Source: Kolteria novifilia
Lineage (GTDB): Bacteria; Planctomycetota; Planctomycetia; Kolteriales; Kolteriaceae
Length of the DNA stretch: 64,000 nt
Assembly: GCA_007748055.1 (NCBI GenBank)
Contig: CP036279.1
Location: forward strand, 248,001 to 312,000
Reading direction: 5' to 3'
Every line of letters starts with the position of its first letter. Within the stretch, counting starts at the first letter, position 1. Positions 9,525 through 20,500 of this stretch are shown in pieces. The notes under the pieces are model-generated. The model was given only the letters and a program-made list of their open reading frames with translations. It did not search any database and was not told the origin of the DNA. A program made the position numbers and the translations under genes.

Positions 9525-10757
9525 GTGATGAAGAACATTTCGATCGATACCGACTATCTTCTCACCATGTTGCTCGCTCTTCTAGGCATCCATAGTCCTT
9601 CCGGTTATACCGATCCGATCGTTCGCTATGTCTGTAGTGTCCTTCAAGAGCTCGGGATCGAGTTCGAACTGACTCGGCGCGGCGCGATTCGCGCGACCCT
9701 CAAGGGGAAGAGCGAGAGTCCCGACCGGGCCGTCGTGACTCACCTCGACACGATCGGAGCGATGGTCAAGGAGCTCAAGGACAACGGACGACTCTCCTTG
9801 GTGCCGGTTGGCACTTGGTCGGCTCGCTTCGCCGAGGGGGGACGGGTATCGATCTTCACCGACGACCTGATCTATCGTGGCCAGGTCTTACCACTCAAGG
9901 CGTCGGGACACACGTTTAACCTGGACGTCGACACGCAACCGATCGCCTGGGAGAACATCGAAGTTCGCGTCGATGAGAAAGCGTTTTCCTTGAGCGACTT
10001 GCGCGACCTCGGCATCAATGTCGGCGACTTCGTCGCCTTCGACAGCGCGACCGAGGAGTTCCCCAACGGCTTCATCTGCGCCCGTCATCTCGACAACAAG
10101 GCGGGGGTCGCCGCGGTGCTCGCCGCCGCGAAGTTCATCATCGAATCCCGGATTGAGCTCCCGGTCGATCTTCACCTCCTCTTCACCATCTCCGAGGAGG
10201 TCGGCTCGGGGGCCTCGGCGGTCCTGCACGGCGACGTCGCCGAAATGATCACGGTCGACAACGGGACGACGGCCCCAGGACAGTGTTCGAGCGAGTTCGG
10301 CGTCACCATCGCGATGGCCGACTCGAGCGGTCCCTTCGACTTTCACCTAACACATCACCTGATTCATCTCTGCGACGACAACGGCATCCCTTACCAGCGG
10401 GACATCTTTCGCTACTACCGCTGCGACAGCGCGTCGGCGCTCGAGGCGGGCAACGACATCCGCACGGCGCTCATCGCCTTCGGCGTCGACGGGTCTCACG
10501 GCTACGAGCGAACGAACATCGACTCGCTGGAGTGCATCGGCAAACTCATCGTCGCCTACGCGACGCAGCGTCCTCTCTACGCGTCGCAACTCGGCTCTCT
10601 CTCGACGCTGGAGAGTTTCCCCGAAACGCGCGACACCGATGTGGAAGGGACGAAACTGATTCCTCCCGAGCCGATTCCGCAAGAGCCGGAGACGATAGCC
10701 GAAGCAGTCGACTTGGAAGAGTCGTCGGAGAGCGGCGATCCTCTCGAAGAGGAGTGA
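9525..10757 (+). CDS. M42-family peptidase of the NAGGN osmolyte system
   Basis: A 410-residue co-catalytic metallopeptidase of family M42. Metal- and base-supplying motifs are visible in order: THLDTIGAM, RHLDNKAGVA, ISEEVGSGAS, TVDNGTTAPGQ and HGYERTN. It starts 8 bases after the ngg stop, at GTG 9525 or ATG 9528, indicating translational coupling. An M42 peptidase is the regular third member of NAGGN clusters, where a role in turnover of the osmolyte or a precursor is assumed rather than proven. The last 50 or so residues are acidic and of low complexity (repeated Pro-Glu), an extension of unclear meaning. The gene converges on the lipid locus, with only 45 bases between the two stop codons. 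Confidence 0.88.
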   Translation: MMKNISIDTDYLLTMLLALLGIHSPSGYTDPIVRYVCSVLQELGIEFELTRRGAIRATLKGKSESPDRAVVTHLDTIGAMVKELKDNGRLSLVPVGTWSARFAEGGRVSIFTDDLIYRGQVLPLKASGHTFNLDVDTQPIAWENIEVRVDEKAFSLSDLRDLGINVGDFVAFDSATEEFPNGFICARHLDNKAGVAAVLAAAKFIIESRIELPVDLHLLFTISEEVGSGASAVLHGDVAEMITVDNGTTAPGQCSSEFGVTIAMADSSGPFDFHLTHHLIHLCDDNGIPYQRDIFRYYRCDSASALEAGNDIRTALIAFGVDGSHGYERTNIDSLECIGKLIVAYATQRPLYASQLGSLSTLESFPETRDTDVEGTKLIPPEPIPQEPETIAEAVDLEESSESGDPLEEE

Positions 10758-10802
10758 ACACTTTCGCCGCCGTCGCAGCCTGTTGAAGATCACCGCGCGA
10801 CC

Positions 10803-13800
10803 TCAACGCGATCGCCGAATCGCCGACAAAGCCATTCTGGGAACCCCGTAGATTCGGGTGCCATCCACCCACAAGTACCCGCGAGCGATCGTGGTCACCG
10901 CGTCTTCCAGCCTCTTAACCTCGAGAATCTCGAGTTCGAGGGTGACAAGCTTGCTGTGCGGCAACACTTGTCCTCGATAGGTCCACGCGACCTCCTCCTC
11001 CGTTCCCAACGCCTCGAACCGGATGTCGTGACCCGACGGAAGGAGACCTTGCGACTCCATTGCGTAGCGCTGGAGCTGGACCATCGCCTCCAAACCCAAA
11101 CTTCCCGGCTGCACGGGGTCCTGGAAGAAGTGAGACTTGAAGTAGAAATCGTCCGGCGCGATGTCCCGTTCCGCGCGGAATCGTCCGAGGCCGGCCGATC
11201 CACCCCTCGGCCAGTAGCCAGTCACCCGATGGATCATGCAAAGCCGTCCCGTGCCCACGCCAAGAGCACCCGGCAGCGTCAGGTCCACCTGGTAGTCGGA
11301 CGGAGCCGCGAGGGCGCTCTGTTCCTCCTCCGTCGGTGGCAATCCGACCTGTCCCGCGAGCGCGTCGCGGGTGAAGAAGCCGAAGCTTGTTTCAAATTCC
11401 GACACCCGTTCGGCGCCGGCGTGGCACTCCGTGCGAAACGCGACGATCGTCGTCCCACCGAAGCGGTTGTGCTTGGTGAGTTCAGTCCTTGTGACGAGAG
11501 TTCCCGTGTCGGGGCCAACGTCGCGATGAACGATCCCCTTGCCATCGAGGTTTCTGAAATAGAGCCGTTGCTCACTACGGACGGGAGTCCCACCGAAGGT
11601 GGCCAACCATCCACAAGGCTGCAAGTTGGTTTCGAGCAACAGTCCAAACGGCATCGTGCCGCTACCACTTTCCGTGAAATACCAAGCGTCGGGCGGTACG
11701 TCGTATTCGACGACGACCGAACTTCCCACCCGAACCACCCCCGGCTCGGCGTCCAGACCAGTCACCCTCGTCATCTGGTGAAGGGGTGGACTCGGTAGAC
11801 GCGGACACGAATCCGGTCCGTCGAACCGCTCGTAAAGCTTCCCGAAGGCGTCCGACGGTCGACCCGTCGCGCAGCTCTGAAGAGCCCGCTCGTCCAACGG
11901 CAACCCGTCCAGCGTCACGACCCGGTCCACGGCCGAGGCATCCGGGACAATCGACTCCAGATCGAGCAGCGAGTCGGGCGCCAGCTTGATCGCGATGCGA
12001 GGACAATTGAGCGCTTTCAGCCCATCGACCGTACACAGCACCGAGGCGATCAGGATCGGCTCCGGCCCTTCGTGAACTTCCCTGATCCACAGTTCCGTCA
12101 CCATCCGCTTCGAGTTCGGCAGCACTTGGCCACGGCAACGAAGTTCGAACTCCTGCTCCGCCAGCGGTTCGAACTGCCAACCGTCTCGCTCGAGCGTGTA
12201 GCCGAACGCGGTGAGATAGATGGCCATGCATTGTTGGACAGAGTCGCAGATGAGGGTCCCCGGCATCACCGGATCATTGAGGAAGTGCCCTTCAAAGAAC
12301 CAGTCGTCCGGCGCGATGTCTCGGATGGCCCGCATGTAGCCCCTCTTCCAGGGACCTCCGTGCGGATCAATCACCTCGACCTCGTGAACGAGCTGCATGC
12401 GTGGAGTGGTCGGCGTCGGCGTTCGCGAGTGCGTTTTCGCCATCGCGTAGTCGGTGCCGAAACAACCAACGACATCTCCCCGGAAGAGAGCGTCGACCTG
12501 AGCGCGGCCGAGGGATCGAGGCACGTGGGCGACCACTGGTTCGTCGACACGACCTTCCGGCGGAGCCTCCGCGGTTTCGATGCTCCACACGACCCCACCC
12601 GACTCTTCCAGTTCACGATCGGAGAAGAAGCCGGCATGCCCGTTGCGAACGGACATCACCCGCTCGTCGCCGATGTAGCCGTCGTAGTGAAAGAAGAAGA
12701 TTCGGATATCGCCGTGTCGTACGTGTCGGTCGATGTGGATCTCATAGCGAATGGTTTCGCCCGCGACCGCCGGGTGACGGTGATAGGTCAAGTCACAGCC
12801 GAGAAGACGATAGACACGCTCGCCACGGTTCTCGAAATCCGCCCCCATGTACGAAATGAGCGTGAGGTCCGCTTGGCCGGCTTCAATCATCACTCCGGGG
12901 GCGATCCGTCCGTGGTGGATGTACCAAGCATCGGGATGCACGTCGGTTTCGGTCCAGATCACGCCGCTGCTGGCGACGCCCGGCTCGGCCTCCAGACCGA
13001 TGATGCGATCGACGAGCAAGACCGGGGGTAGTGGAAGCCGGACTTGGCGCTCGTAGTGATCCTGTTGCTCGAAGAGCGGGCCGAAGACCTCCGAAATCTT
13101 GCCACCGGCAAGCTTGAGCACATCGTCGTAGGCGAACGCCAGCCCTCTCGGCTGGCACACCGTACACACGGTCTTGGGAACGAAGGGTTTCTTCCGCTCG
13201 GGCGCCGACGAGGGCTTGCTCCCGGTCCCAGCCCCCTCCACGCCTGGGGACATCGGTGTCGCCTTCGCCGATGCGCCGACACGTTTCGGCGGGAAAGAGG
13301 GGGCTCGATCGCGAAGGGAGGCAATCCGATCCGAAAGCTGACGCTGCATCTGACCACGATAGGCGAGGAACTCCTCATGGCCTGACTTCAACTTCGCGAC
13401 ATAGTCCTCGAAGAGCTTCAGGTTGTTCGCCGACACCGTTCGCGTTGACGTCCCCTGCGCGACTGTCTCTTCAATCCGCCGCTCCAACTCTTGACCGTCT
13501 TCGGACGAGAGCAGACCCGTGAGCGGAGCGACCGCTTGCGTGCGATCGTCCCGGATCGCATGTTCCGGACCGCTTTCCGCGACCGCCGTGATCGGAGCCA
13601 ACCGGTTCGCGACCATGGAAGTCGCCCCTAGTCTCACGGGCGGCACCATCGGTGGCATCGGCACCAACTGCGAGGTCTCCCGTGCCACAAGCTCTGGGCG
13701 TGGGACAGCAACCGGGTCGACGCGATCACCGACCTCATGCTCAATACGATCGTTCTTCACAGATTCGGCCTTTCGAGGTTGAAGGCTTACCGGCGCCAAT

Positions 13801-16800
13801 TCAGGAAGATGTCCGGCAAAGGTGAACGCAATGTCGGGTCGAGCCATGGTGGGAGGCCGACGCGAGTCGATCTCGTGGAGGTGCTCATTCCATGGAGCAA
13901 TGTCGACGGCCACCCCCGCCGACCACAACTGGGCCGCGGCGAGCGCTGTTTGCAGCAGCGCCCCACGCTTCTTTCCCGCGTCGAGAGATACGGCCACGTG
14001 AGGACGAGTCCCCAGATTCGCACTTAGCCACTGAGTACAGAGATCCCGAGCGCCATGCTCGACGAAGATCCTGGCGCCATCGGCATAGACCGCCTCGACC
14101 AACTTCGGATAGTCGATCATCTCCGTCGCGTTCGCGACGTAGGCGTCCGCGAATGTCTCCGACGTCAATGGGTAGGGCTTCCTCCATACACCGGAGTAGA
14201 ATCGCAAGTTGTCGGGAACGTTGAGTTTCATCGTGTGGGTGTGACGAAGAATCTCCTCCGCCCCAAACGCCTCGGGGACGTGGAACGTGAGTCGGTAGTC
14301 CGACACTTCAAACCGTGTCGGCCGCCCAAGCCGAGCAAACGCTCGCTCACAAGCCGATCGCTGCCCGGCGACCACGAGATCTTGCTGGGTATGGATGATG
14401 GCGAGATGAACTCTCGGTTCCGAGGCGATCGCTTGACGGATGTCGTCCACCGACCCGAAGACGCGCCAAAGCGTCCAGTCGACCGCTTCCTCGTTGGGAA
14501 GCCGCCACGCCCGCCGGGCGGTCTCGAAGTCACCGGCCAGATGTCGCTCGAAGTACTGGCGGTCCTTGAGCCGCTCGAGCACGCCAACGTACTCTTCGAT
14601 CGGAGTGATCCCCATCGCGAGTGCCGCATCGAGCTCTCCCGACGACAACCCGAACGCGATCTGAAACTCCAGTCCGAGGATCTCGCGCGACACGCGGCTG
14701 TGCAGATAGGTCAACCACTTATTGCCAACCAGCTTCTCGTAGGCTTGGGGATCCGGTGGCCCCTCGGGCCGAAACCAGTCGCTGATCGCCCGAGGAAACG
14801 GAGCCCGGCGCGTCGCGTCGTCGGCCAGCTCTCGGAAGGTTTCGATGATCTCTATCCCCATCAAGGGGTAGGCGGCGGCTGCCGACGATCCCAAGAGCGC
14901 GACCTTGCCCTCCATGGGACGGTCGTACGCGAACGACTGCCGATCTCCCGACACCACCGGACCATCGGCACTCGCCAACATCTCGGCCAGCGTCCTCGCC
15001 CGCGTTCGGCACTCCTCCTCGTTTCTCGCGACGATCGCCGCGCGAGCGGGTCCCGTCCCTGGGTTGTCACTCGTGATCTGCCCTCGCCGGAGTGCGTCGA
15101 CGAGTGCGGAGCGGTCCTGACCGGAGAACCCATAGATTCGCGGAAAGAAGGTGGAGGCGAGATGAGGGCCGCGCCTCATCGCGGGTGACTCGCGAATCAC
15201 CAAGGATTGCGTTGATCCGCCAAGTCCTTCCGCGTCGAGGCGAACGGATCGTCGACCCGGACGCGCCACCCAGGGCTCCGCCTGCCGATGGATGCCCACC
15301 GGTTTTCGACGAGAGACGATCGAGGTGATAGCGGCCGCGACGCCAAGCAATCCCGACGCGGCATGGGAGTCCCCGAAAAGCTCGTTGACGAGGCCGCGAC
15401 CATCGCTCTGTGTCCAGTGGAGTTGGTTGTCCGGCTCTTCCTCTCCCACGACCAGTTTCGATCGTTCGAGAATGGCCAAGACTTCGTCCCCGGCGTCGCG
15501 GGCATCGTCCAACCGTTTGAGACAGAAGACAACGCCCGCGTCGGCACTCTCGACGGTTCGTCCTCGCAACTCGGAGATTGCGGCGTCGTGGATCGGATTG
15601 ACCGCGAAATGACTCGCGCCCACCAGGGCCGCGTCCAACTCGCGCATCGCCAGCGCCCGGGAAGCGAGCTCCAGGGCATGCAGCCCCGCAAGTTCCTCCC
15701 CAAAGAGCGTGAAGCTCGACCCTTGAAAGTCGTGAACCATGTTGATCCGGTTGGCGAGAATGTTCGCCATGCAACCCAGGGTGCGTGCCGCGTTGAGGGC
15801 CGGACTCATCTGAGTCGCCGCTTCGCGCAGCGACCCGTTGAACTCCGGTGTTTCCCTCTCCATGTAGAGGAACCGAGTGCGCAACGCCGTCTGACACGTC
15901 TCCGGAGACCCGCCGGTTCCGAGGAACACGCCGGTCGATTCGCTTGGCAAGTCGAGGTTGTTGATCGCGCGTTGAACGAGCCCGACCGGAAGAAGGTGGC
16001 TTGCCAAGCAACGCTCGAGATCGCGAGGGGCGAAAGGAGTTGTTCGTCCATCGAGCACGATCTCGTCGATCGAACTCTTGGTGGGCGGTTCCCCCGTGAG
16101 CAGCGAATTCGCAAACGTCGACCAGTCCTCCGCGTTCCCGGCCCGAACGGCCACGCCAACGACGGCAATCGCTGGCCTATCCCCATCCCGAGTCATCGAG
16201 GAATGATCGGACGCCGTGGAGCTCGGCAGCCCACCAAGCGCATGCTGGCGCCGTGGAGGTTGATACTCCTCGACGATCAGGTGCGCGTTGGTGCCGCCGA
16301 AACCGAACGCGCTCACCGCCGCACAGCGTGGGCCCTCCGCGTTCCAGTTCTCCGCTTTGGTGAGGACGCGTAGACGACTTTGGGACAGTTCCTCCCGCAG
16401 AGGTCCGGTGATTCGAGTTGGTGGAAGGGTACGCGACTCAAACGCCGACAACACCTTGAACAACCCCGCGACACCGGCGGTCGTGATCGAGTGTCCCAGG
16501 TTCGACTTGAGCGACCCGATCGGCACTTCGCCGCCCCGCGGCAGCAGTTCGTCAAGCGCGGTGAGTTCGACCCCGTCGCCTACGGGAGTTCCGGTCGCAT
16601 GACACTCGACGAGCGAGATACGCCGCGGCGGCACTCCTGAGTTTTCGTACGCCGACTTCATCGCGCGAAGCTGGCCCTGCGGACTCGGCGCCAGGAACGT
16701 TCGATGCCGTCCGGTGTTGCCGACACCGACCCCACGTACCACGCCGACGATCTCGCAGTCCCGAGCCACCGCGTCCTCGAGTCGCATCAGCGCGACGATA

Positions 16801-17579
16801 CCGGCTCCCTCGGAGGGAACAAGACCGTTGGCGCCTTGCTGGAAGGGCAGACTTTCCCCCGTCGGGCTAAGCGCCGTCAACGCACTGAACCCGCCGTGAA
16901 TCAAGAGGGGGTCGCTGCCGTTCACCGCGCCAGCCAGCATCAGATCGGCACGGCCGTCATGAAGCCAGTCGCAGGCCAACTTGATCGCGTAGAGCGAACT
17001 GGCACACGCGGCATCGAGGGAGTAGGCGCCTTCGGTCAGTCCGAGGCAGTCTGCGACGAAATGCGCGCCGAACCCAGGATGGAAGATGTTTCCCGGATGC
17101 ACCTCTCGCGGAAGCCACGGTGCGGGAGTCCCCGCACGCCGCAAGCTGACCCGTTCGGCGTACTGAATGAACGACGTCGAAGGGTAGCCAAGGTAGCCGA
17201 GAAACATCCCCGCCCTCACGCTCCCGGACGTCGGCGGGAGCTTCGCCTGCATCATCGCTTCGCGACTGGCGTGCAGCAACCAGTGAAGGTGCTTGTCGAG
17301 TGCGAGGATCTCCTCCGGGGTCCGGACGAAGCCGTTCGGATCGAAGCGCTGATCGAAGTCTCGAACGTAGCCGCCACGAGTCGTCGGAATCGATGGCAAC
17401 TCGGGGTCGACGTACGTCTTGGGCGACATCAACTCGGGAGGTACCCACCAACGGGACGGCGAGACCTCCGTCAATAGGTCACGGTTGTCCACGACCGCTC
17501 GCCACAGGTCCTCCCGAGTATGGGCCCCAGGTAGAACACAGCCACAGCCGACGATCGCGATCGGAGAGAAACTCTTCAT
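10803..17579 (-). CDS. pfaC: PfaC-like PUFA synthase subunit: KS-CLF-AT-DH-DH
   Basis: A 2258-residue megasynthase subunit. Domains: ketosynthase (about 1-440, Cys192 in DAACASS, then ECHATGT and NLGHS His residues); chain-length-factor-like KS without the Cys (about 465-860, DFQGSSF at the active-site position); acyltransferase (about 885-1260, GLSSG with Ser979 and a later FHVP His); a linker with a Cys pair; and two FabA-like double-hotdog dehydratases (about 1500-1840 and 1870-2258). The second half of each dehydratase has the FabA-type H-F-x-x-D-P-V motif (His1765 and His2150), and the first halves are degenerate (MIEAGQ, LLETNLQPCGW). The ATG at 17579 overlaps the upstream stop as TGATG; the longer open frame into pfaA is a shadow. 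An AT here rather than a separate pfaB, and ER-first gene order, recall myxobacterial pfa1-pfa3, but no C-terminal acyltransferase (AGPAT) is present. Confidence 0.9.
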   Translation of the reverse strand: MKSFSPIAIVGCGCVLPGAHTREDLWRAVVDNRDLLTEVSPSRWWVPPELMSPKTYVDPELPSIPTTRGGYVRDFDQRFDPNGFVRTPEEILALDKHLHWLLHASREAMMQAKLPPTSGSVRAGMFLGYLGYPSTSFIQYAERVSLRRAGTPAPWLPREVHPGNIFHPGFGAHFVADCLGLTEGAYSLDAACASSLYAIKLACDWLHDGRADLMLAGAVNGSDPLLIHGGFSALTALSPTGESLPFQQGANGLVPSEGAGIVALMRLEDAVARDCEIVGVVRGVGVGNTGRHRTFLAPSPQGQLRAMKSAYENSGVPPRRISLVECHATGTPVGDGVELTALDELLPRGGEVPIGSLKSNLGHSITTAGVAGLFKVLSAFESRTLPPTRITGPLREELSQSRLRVLTKAENWNAEGPRCAAVSAFGFGGTNAHLIVEEYQPPRRQHALGGLPSSTASDHSSMTRDGDRPAIAVVGVAVRAGNAEDWSTFANSLLTGEPPTKSSIDEIVLDGRTTPFAPRDLERCLASHLLPVGLVQRAINNLDLPSESTGVFLGTGGSPETCQTALRTRFLYMERETPEFNGSLREAATQMSPALNAARTLGCMANILANRINMVHDFQGSSFTLFGEELAGLHALELASRALAMRELDAALVGASHFAVNPIHDAAISELRGRTVESADAGVVFCLKRLDDARDAGDEVLAILERSKLVVGEEEPDNQLHWTQSDGRGLVNELFGDSHAASGLLGVAAAITSIVSRRKPVGIHRQAEPWVARPGRRSVRLDAEGLGGSTQSLVIRESPAMRRGPHLASTFFPRIYGFSGQDRSALVDALRRGQITSDNPGTGPARAAIVARNEEECRTRARTLAEMLASADGPVVSGDRQSFAYDRPMEGKVALLGSSAAAAYPLMGIEIIETFRELADDATRRAPFPRAISDWFRPEGPPDPQAYEKLVGNKWLTYLHSRVSREILGLEFQIAFGLSSGELDAALAMGITPIEEYVGVLERLKDRQYFERHLAGDFETARRAWRLPNEEAVDWTLWRVFGSVDDIRQAIASEPRVHLAIIHTQQDLVVAGQRSACERAFARLGRPTRFEVSDYRLTFHVPEAFGAEEILRHTHTMKLNVPDNLRFYSGVWRKPYPLTSETFADAYVANATEMIDYPKLVEAVYADGARIFVEHGARDLCTQWLSANLGTRPHVAVSLDAGKKRGALLQTALAAAQLWSAGVAVDIAPWNEHLHEIDSRRPPTMARPDIAFTFAGHLPELAPVSLQPRKAESVKNDRIEHEVGDRVDPVAVPRPELVARETSQLVPMPPMVPPVRLGATSMVANRLAPITAVAESGPEHAIRDDRTQAVAPLTGLLSSEDGQELERRIEETVAQGTSTRTVSANNLKLFEDYVAKLKSGHEEFLAYRGQMQRQLSDRIASLRDRAPSFPPKRVGASAKATPMSPGVEGAGTGSKPSSAPERKKPFVPKTVCTVCQPRGLAFAYDDVLKLAGGKISEVFGPLFEQQDHYERQVRLPLPPVLLVDRIIGLEAEPGVASSGVIWTETDVHPDAWYIHHGRIAPGVMIEAGQADLTLISYMGADFENRGERVYRLLGCDLTYHRHPAVAGETIRYEIHIDRHVRHGDIRIFFFHYDGYIGDERVMSVRNGHAGFFSDRELEESGGVVWSIETAEAPPEGRVDEPVVAHVPRSLGRAQVDALFRGDVVGCFGTDYAMAKTHSRTPTPTTPRMQLVHEVEVIDPHGGPWKRGYMRAIRDIAPDDWFFEGHFLNDPVMPGTLICDSVQQCMAIYLTAFGYTLERDGWQFEPLAEQEFELRCRGQVLPNSKRMVTELWIREVHEGPEPILIASVLCTVDGLKALNCPRIAIKLAPDSLLDLESIVPDASAVDRVVTLDGLPLDERALQSCATGRPSDAFGKLYERFDGPDSCPRLPSPPLHQMTRVTGLDAEPGVVRVGSSVVVEYDVPPDAWYFTESGSGTMPFGLLLETNLQPCGWLATFGGTPVRSEQRLYFRNLDGKGIVHRDVGPDTGTLVTRTELTKHNRFGGTTIVAFRTECHAGAERVSEFETSFGFFTRDALAGQVGLPPTEEEQSALAAPSDYQVDLTLPGALGVGTGRLCMIHRVTGYWPRGGSAGLGRFRAERDIAPDDFYFKSHFFQDPVQPGSLGLEAMVQLQRYAMESQGLLPSGHDIRFEALGTEEEVAWTYRGQVLPHSKLVTLELEILEVKRLEDAVTTIARGYLWVDGTRIYGVPRMALSAIRRSR

Positions 17580-20500
17580 CAACGCACGGGCTCCACGTTC
17601 TCGACACGCACGGTCGCGGTGACGCCGTGCAATTGGGCAACCAACCGACCCTGTTCGTCGCGAATCAGCAACTCGAACTTGCCGGATATGGAGTTGACCG
17701 TCAGCGTCCGCATCTCGCACTGGATGCGGCGACCGACTCTCCCGTAGGCGACATACTCGTCGAACCGTAGCGGTAGGCCTTTCTTCCCAAGTCGGGTCGT
17801 GAACCAAATGAGAGCGAATTGGAGAGCGGCTTCGGTCGCGCGGGCGGAGGTTGCCCAAGTCTCGTCAAATGCCCCCGGGCGTTCCCCAAGATCAACCCAC
17901 GCGGTGCCTCCCTTCTCATCAAACCGGTCCAACTCCCAACCAAACCGGAAGGCCGGACCATGGAAGAGAACGTCTCGGTAGATCGAGTCATCGGCGATGT
18001 CCCACGAACGTGCGTACGTTCGCGGCCCCGTATCCGCGGGTGCCAACGGTCGAACCGTCGCCTGTTCGATCACCGCTTCGTAGGCCGTCTGTCCATCCCA
18101 CTCCATCTGGGTGAGGAGGGTGGAATCGCTCTCATCCCCGTATTGACGAGCCGTGATCCGTAGCCGATGGGGCGACCCGTTCGGTGGCAAGAGCACGGGC
18201 TTCAACACCTTCAGGTCCCGAACCCGGGTGACTGGCCGTCCAGGATGAACACCGTCCGCGACTCGTACGAACCACTCGAGAGCCAAGACCATCGGCAAGA
18301 TGGGCACACCATCGACGACATGGTCGAGAAGGTACCGATCGCTATTCGGATCGGCGATGACGTCGACAACGACGCCCGAAACGCCCGGCGCCAGACCGAT
18401 GTTGGGTGAAGCTCCGACCACCACCTCGACATCGCTACCGTCGGCGATGGCAAGCTCACTGGCGAGTGCCTTCGGACCATCGGAGAGTGAGATCAGGGGA
18501 ACGCCCAGGGCTTCGAAATGGGCCTTGAGGGCGGGCGTCACCATGCCGGCATCCCATGGCCCCCAACCGATGGACTTGACGACGCAGGCCGCGCCTCGGC
18601 GCTGTTTCTCGACGCGGGCCACCTTGTTCAAGACCTCGTTCGCCATCGCGTAGTCGCACTGGCCGAGGTTTCCGGTTCGGGCGGCGATGGACGAGAAGAG
18701 ACAGATCAGCCGCAACGGATCCTGCCTGGTGGCTTCGAGAAGACAACGCAAGCCATCGACCTTAGTGCCGAAGACGCGTTCCCATTGCTCGGGCGTCTTG
18801 TCGACGATCCGCTTGTCCGCGAGTACTCCGGCCGCATGGACGAGCCCGTGAATGGCTCCCCACTTCCGTCGGATACTCGCGAGTGTCTTCTGAAGTTCGG
18901 ACTCGCTCTGAACATCGACCGAGAAATACTCGACCGTGGCCCCAAGGGCTTCCAGTCGCTCGACATTCGTCCGAATCTCACGGCACGCCAACAGTTGTCG
19001 GACTTGGCGGTCGATCTCCGTGAGCACCAGCGGTTCGCCAGCACGCTTTCTCTCTTGAACCACGGCCTTTTTGAGCGAAGCCTCGTCAAGGGATGAGGCG
19101 AAGACCGCGGGCTCCGGTTCCAACTCCGTTCGCCCCAAGAGCGCCAGTCGGACACCTCGACTTGCCAAGGATTCGAGAGCCTTGGCCGTGACTCCACGAG
19201 CTCCTCCCGAAACCAGCAAGACCGTCTCCCGATCGACCACCAGGCCCGAGGACGAAGTCGTCGCCGACGCCGCACGTTCCACGCTCTTTACCACGTGGCG
19301 TCCCCCGTCAGAGGGAAACCCCACTTCCTGCTCCGGCCCTCCGAACAACAGTTCCTGGGCGATGGTCGCGGCAACCTCTTCAAAGGACCGGCCACGGCAG
19401 TCAACGTCGATCACTTTCGTTCCAACGTCGTTCCACTCCAGCGCCGCCGTCTTTACCAAGCCCGCCAATCCTCCGAGCCACGCTTGCTGGGGTTCGACGG
19501 GGTTGCAGCAGAAGGCTCCTCCGGTGTCCTGCACACTCACGAAGACGCCGCCGCTGGGATTCGTCTGTGCGAAGGCTTTCGCGACATGGAACGCCCGTCG
19601 CTGAATGTCGATGGTCTCAGCAACGCTGGCCATCCGCCGGAGACCGCCAAGGAAGATCACGCCTCGCGCATCGGGAGGCAACTCCGGCGACACTTCGACC
19701 TCGAGGCCCAATGGCCGGAGCCGTTCGGCTAGAGCAAAGGCGATCTCGACCTCCGATTGGTGGTCGTCCTTCTCGCTGGCGATCAGCACAAGGGGGCTCG
19801 CGTCGAGCAAGTTGCTCAACGCGAACCCGGAAGGAGCGTTTGGCGTCATTTCCACGACAAATCGGGGCAGATTGTGGTCCGACTCCGACAGAATCGACGT
19901 GGAACTCGACGATTTTGGTGCTTGTTCTTGCAAATCCGTCGACGTCCCAGCCGACTGCTGGACGTAGGCAAGAATCTCCCCGAGCGTCGCCATCTTGAAC
20001 ATCGCTTGCGGATCGAGACCATTGAGCGACGGAAGTTCGCTCTCGAGATCACTTAGGATCTCCACCCGCTTGATCGAGTCGATACCGAGCGCCGACTCGA
20101 TGTCGGCATCGAGGTCCAACAGCTCGGGGGGATAGCCCGTCTTTTCCGCAACAACGCCGAGGAGCGTCGACCGCAGTTCGCCATTCGCCGCCACCGGTTC
20201 GGGAGCGGGTTCCGCGACGGCGGTGGCCGACGAGGTCGTCCCTACTGCACCGCCAGCCGACTGCTGGACGTAGGCGAGGATCTCCCCGAGCGTCGCCATC
20301 TTGAACATCGCTTGCGGATCGAGACCGTTGAGCGACGGAAGTTCGCTCTCGAGATCACTTAGGATCTCCACCCGCTTGATCGAGTCGATACCGAGCGCCG
20401 ACTCGATGTCGGCATCGAGGTCCAACAGCTCGGGGGGATAGCCCGTCTTTTCCGCAACAACGCCGAGGAGCGTCGACCGCAGTTCGCCATTCGCCGCCAC

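Noticed and set aside
17580-17858. Upstream extension of the PfaC-like protein
   Set aside because: The extra 93 codons lie within the 3' end of pfaA and lack similarity; the TGATG overlap at 17579 gives a coupled start.
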